A DNA stretch of 64,000 nt from Terfezia claveryi (Eukaryota > Ascomycota > Pezizomycetes > Pezizales > Pezizaceae). The position numbers and the translations under genes were made by a program. Positions 62,001-64,000 of this stretch are shown here, piece by piece (the first letter of the stretch is position 1; every line of letters starts with the position of its first letter). Below the pieces are notes generated by a model. That model was given only the letters and a program-made list of their open reading frames with translations. It had not been told where the DNA came from and ran no database searches. The DNA lies in NCBI GenBank assembly GCA_015179025.1, contig WHUX01000038.1, positions 1 through 64,000 of the forward strand, written 5' to 3'.

Positions 62001-62369
62001 TGCTCGGGCCAGGCAGATTAACGCCTCACCCCTCAATCCACCCGGGCTTCTGGGTGGCTCGTCATACTTCCCCGAAGGGAGGTGCAACACGATTCCCTTA
62101 AAAAACATTAACAATAAAAGCTGTTCAGTTTGCCCGTAATTGAATCTCATTTCACCAACAAGAAAAAGCAGTATGTCTTGACCAATATTATTCAAACTCC
62201 CTCTATCAGAAATTACCTACCCAAACTAGAGAACCAAGAACCAAAAGCCGTACAGTATAAATCACAAGAACGGAAAACATCTCCCAAAAAAGGAGGTTGA
62301 GCACAGGCAAGAACAAGAAAGATACACGCCGCTCTAATGCTTCAATCTCCCCCTTCCACAATATTGACC
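56023..62369. other. Gene-poor interval with homopolymers and repeat relics
   Basis: The first part should contain the pac2 3' untranslated region. No further gene is recognised. Notable items: A24 at 59,237-59,260, G18 at 61,800-61,817, a C-run near 58,094, T12 near 59,700, and a dispersed repeat copy at about 62,005-62,080. Around 60,890-61,130 a plus-strand stretch reads partly like protein (GTWQLDAQHPQPDLIQYAI) but is broken by stops; it may be an old coding relic I cannot identify. Confidence 0.4.
62005..62080 (+). repeat. Dispersed repeat copy (matches 25,030-25,105)
   Basis: Shares the CCAGGCAGATTAACG and ACCCGGGCTTCTGGGTGGCT words with the copy near 25,060 in the same order and orientation, at roughly 70 percent identity by eye. 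It is likely a transposable element fragment lying about 290 bp downstream of the sys1 stop codon. Confidence 0.5.
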
Positions 62370-63080
62370 CTATGATCTCATACCGCTACTCCCGCTCCCT
62401 CCGGTGACCCCGCCTCCACCATCCTTCCCCATCATAGGGACCATCTCATAGTCCTCTGCCCTCTCTGCATCAACCTCCGCTGCTGACGTACCACCTGGCA
62501 CAGCGATACTTATAGGTCTTAACTCTCTCCACCTACACGCCCACCCTCCCAGAACTACCATCCCCACGGCGCTTAATCCCTGCAACCCCCACCACCCGAT
62601 TTCCCGTGGGACTCCGCCTTGGTATATTGATGTTGTGAGGATATGGAGGAAGTGGAGGGTTAGGGCGAAGTCGAGGACGAGTTTTGAGCGGGCTAGGACG
62701 AGAGTCATTGTTAGGACACTGTTGTTCACACACATGCATATTAGCTCATGATAGGTCGAGAGAGCGCTGAAAACCCCCCAGAAGTGAATGGTGAGTGGGT
62801 GAGTATGGGGTAAGGAGAGAGGAACTGACACTACCAGCCCGCTTAATAACCACAATAGCCCCATTGTTAATCCCAACGCTGTATCTCCCCGCACGGAAGT
62901 CGATGACCCTAGCACCATACCTGCCGAAAACGTATACCCCGCGACAAGCACCGTGAATACTATGAGCAATGTCGCAGAAAGATAGAATACTGTTTGGAGA
63001 ATCGCAATCTGCTTCAAGATGCGGAGTGGGGCGAGAGAATTCGGAGCTCGGGTGCGGATTGGCGCCCGCCGTTTCGCCAT
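62370..63080 (-). CDS. sys1: Sys1 family Golgi membrane protein
   Basis: Sys1 is a four-span integral protein of the Golgi that recruits the GTPase Arl3, and through it Arl1 and GRIP-domain tethers. Exon 1 (63,080-62,830) encodes a basic N-terminus, then APLRILKQIAILQTVFYLSA and VLGSSTSVRGDTALGLTMGL. A 111-nt intron (62,829-62,719, GTCAGT...AACAG, phase 2) joins LLWLLSGLVVV to LTMTLVLARSKLVLDFALTL and HFLHILTTSIYQGGVPREIG, which matches the family closely. WWGLQ and CRWRELRPISI follow. Without splicing, the frame would carry a 37-residue polar insertion inside a membrane span, so the intron is well supported. Spliced length is 199 residues, slightly longer than many orthologues through a Gly/Ser/Asp-rich cytosolic tail. 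Confidence 0.93.
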   Translation of the reverse strand: MAKRRAPIRTRAPNSLAPLRILKQIAILQTVFYLSATLLIVFTVLVAGYTFSAGMVLGSSTSVRGDTALGLTMGLLWLLSGLVVSVPLSLPHTHPLTIHFWGVFSALSTYHELICMCVNNSVLTMTLVLARSKLVLDFALTLHFLHILTTSIYQGGVPREIGWWGLQGLSAVGMVVLGGWACRWRELRPISIAVPGGTSAAEVDAERAEDYEMVPMMGKDGGGGVTGGSGSSGMRS

Positions 63081-64000
63081 GATTGCACTATCCGGAACCG
63101 TGTCCTTTCCTCCCTGCGTTTATCCCACTCGATAATATAGATATAGTTTCCTAGCCGTGGTAGTGTTGTGCTGGCTATCGCGATGCCAGGTGCGAGCTGA
63201 GCAACCCCCTCTGAAGCCTAGCTCCTCTCCTTGCTTCCCCACCGTCGCCGGTACTAGCTCCGCTTTGGTGCTGTCGATGATTCTGCGCTCCGTATTCTCC
63301 CTGGTGTCCGGCGTTGGGGAACCTCTCAAACGAACCCTTGCCCTTCTGTCGACGCTCTGGAGTCGCAGGATGACGTAGGTATATGCACCTTGAAATTCCA
63401 CGTAAAAAAAAAGCTCGTGTCCTGTAGCTTGTGTAACTTGAAGCTGGAGCCGTGTTGTACGTCGAATTCCAATGACTGGGGCTCTGCGTTCTGGATCGCC
63501 GTTGCCCTTCATTGCCGGGAATACGTGCGGGATGCTAGTTTGGCCACATGCAAGGGCCCTGTGACGCGCTATGCTTGATGTTCCTTAGACGAATCGTGAG
63601 GGCGACGCATTACATAAGCGCGCCGCTCAGGGTAACTACCATACAGGACTTTATATAACTTCATTCGTCTTTCCCACGTTTATGTATTAAACTCTCTTCT
63701 CACAGCACACCTCTTGCCCAGAATGCTCCTTTCATCCCACCCCCCACCCCAACCACAGCGCGGCCCCCATCGCTCATAACCTGCTTGACATTTCACCAAC
63801 CTCTCCTCGAGCTCACCAATATGGCGGCCTCATGCCTGAAAAGGCTGCTGCTTGGGCAGCCGCTGCCGATGCCTGTGCTACATCATTTCGTTGTCTTTGG
63901 CCAGACACCTATTCCCGGGATGCCCGGGTGGGAAAATGTCAGCCGTGCTTTTTCGTAGACTTTCCATGACCTCATACGTAGAGTAGGATTTCATAAAGTC
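63081..64000. other. sys1 upstream region, no further gene seen
   Basis: Contains the presumed sys1 promoter. A C-rich, TATATAA-containing stretch near 63,650-63,780 could be the start of a divergent gene beyond the window, but nothing coding is recognised before the edge. Confidence 0.35.

Overview
This window looks like nuclear DNA from a filamentous ascomycete (Pezizomycotina). Genes are interrupted by short GT-AG introns (about 50-110 nt), there are no bacterial-style operons, and four loci belong to well-known fungal families: the 3'-end processing subunit Cft2/CPSF100, the Golgi protein Sys1, a Gti1/Pac2 (WOPR) regulator and a Zn2Cys6 regulator. Gene density is very low: about nine plausible genes in 64 kb, separated by gene-free stretches of 5-10 kb that carry decayed repeats. 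That fits a transposon-inflated genome such as those of some Pezizomycetes (truffle-like fungi), but the species assignment is a guess.

Layout. Bases 1 to about 6,420 form a distinct island. It has inverted copies of a ~290-310 bp repeat at 1-230 and 2,216-3,195, two co-oriented intron-containing genes of no recognised family (825-2,168, a coiled-coil/acidic protein; 3,605-5,782, a proline-rich AT-hook protein), and a 61-69 bp tandem array behind the second gene. The hexamer GAGACC/GGTCTC recurs throughout. I read this as one mobile or selfish element whose left end lies outside the window; it is the best candidate for an undescribed system. Bases 6,430-11,420 are gene-free but hold a small hairpin element that recurs inverted at 25.2 kb. 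A wrecked allantoate-permease-type MFS transporter lies at 11,424-13,640.

Bases 14,593-19,019 (minus) hold a large F-box protein split by an apparent one-base slip in a six-G run. A low-complexity Tyr/Ser/His-rich protein follows at 20,751-21,542 (minus) and a possible small membrane-anchored or secreted protein at 22,880-23,203. Bases 23.2-31 kb are repeat relics. A Zn2Cys6 regulator lies at about 31.5-34.0 kb (plus). cft2 (40,442-44,536, minus) is complete once one intron is added. Bases 44.6-54.7 kb are gene-poor and lead to pac2 (54,718-56,022, plus), which is apparently intronless. sys1 (62,370-63,080, minus) has one intron and closes the window.

The identified genes are independent loci, not a pathway cluster: mRNA 3'-end formation (cft2), Golgi membrane traffic (sys1), developmental or nutrient-responsive transcription (pac2, Zn2Cys6 gene) and ubiquitin-ligase substrate recognition (F-box gene). 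All exon boundaries were inferred by eye from splice consensus and frame continuity.
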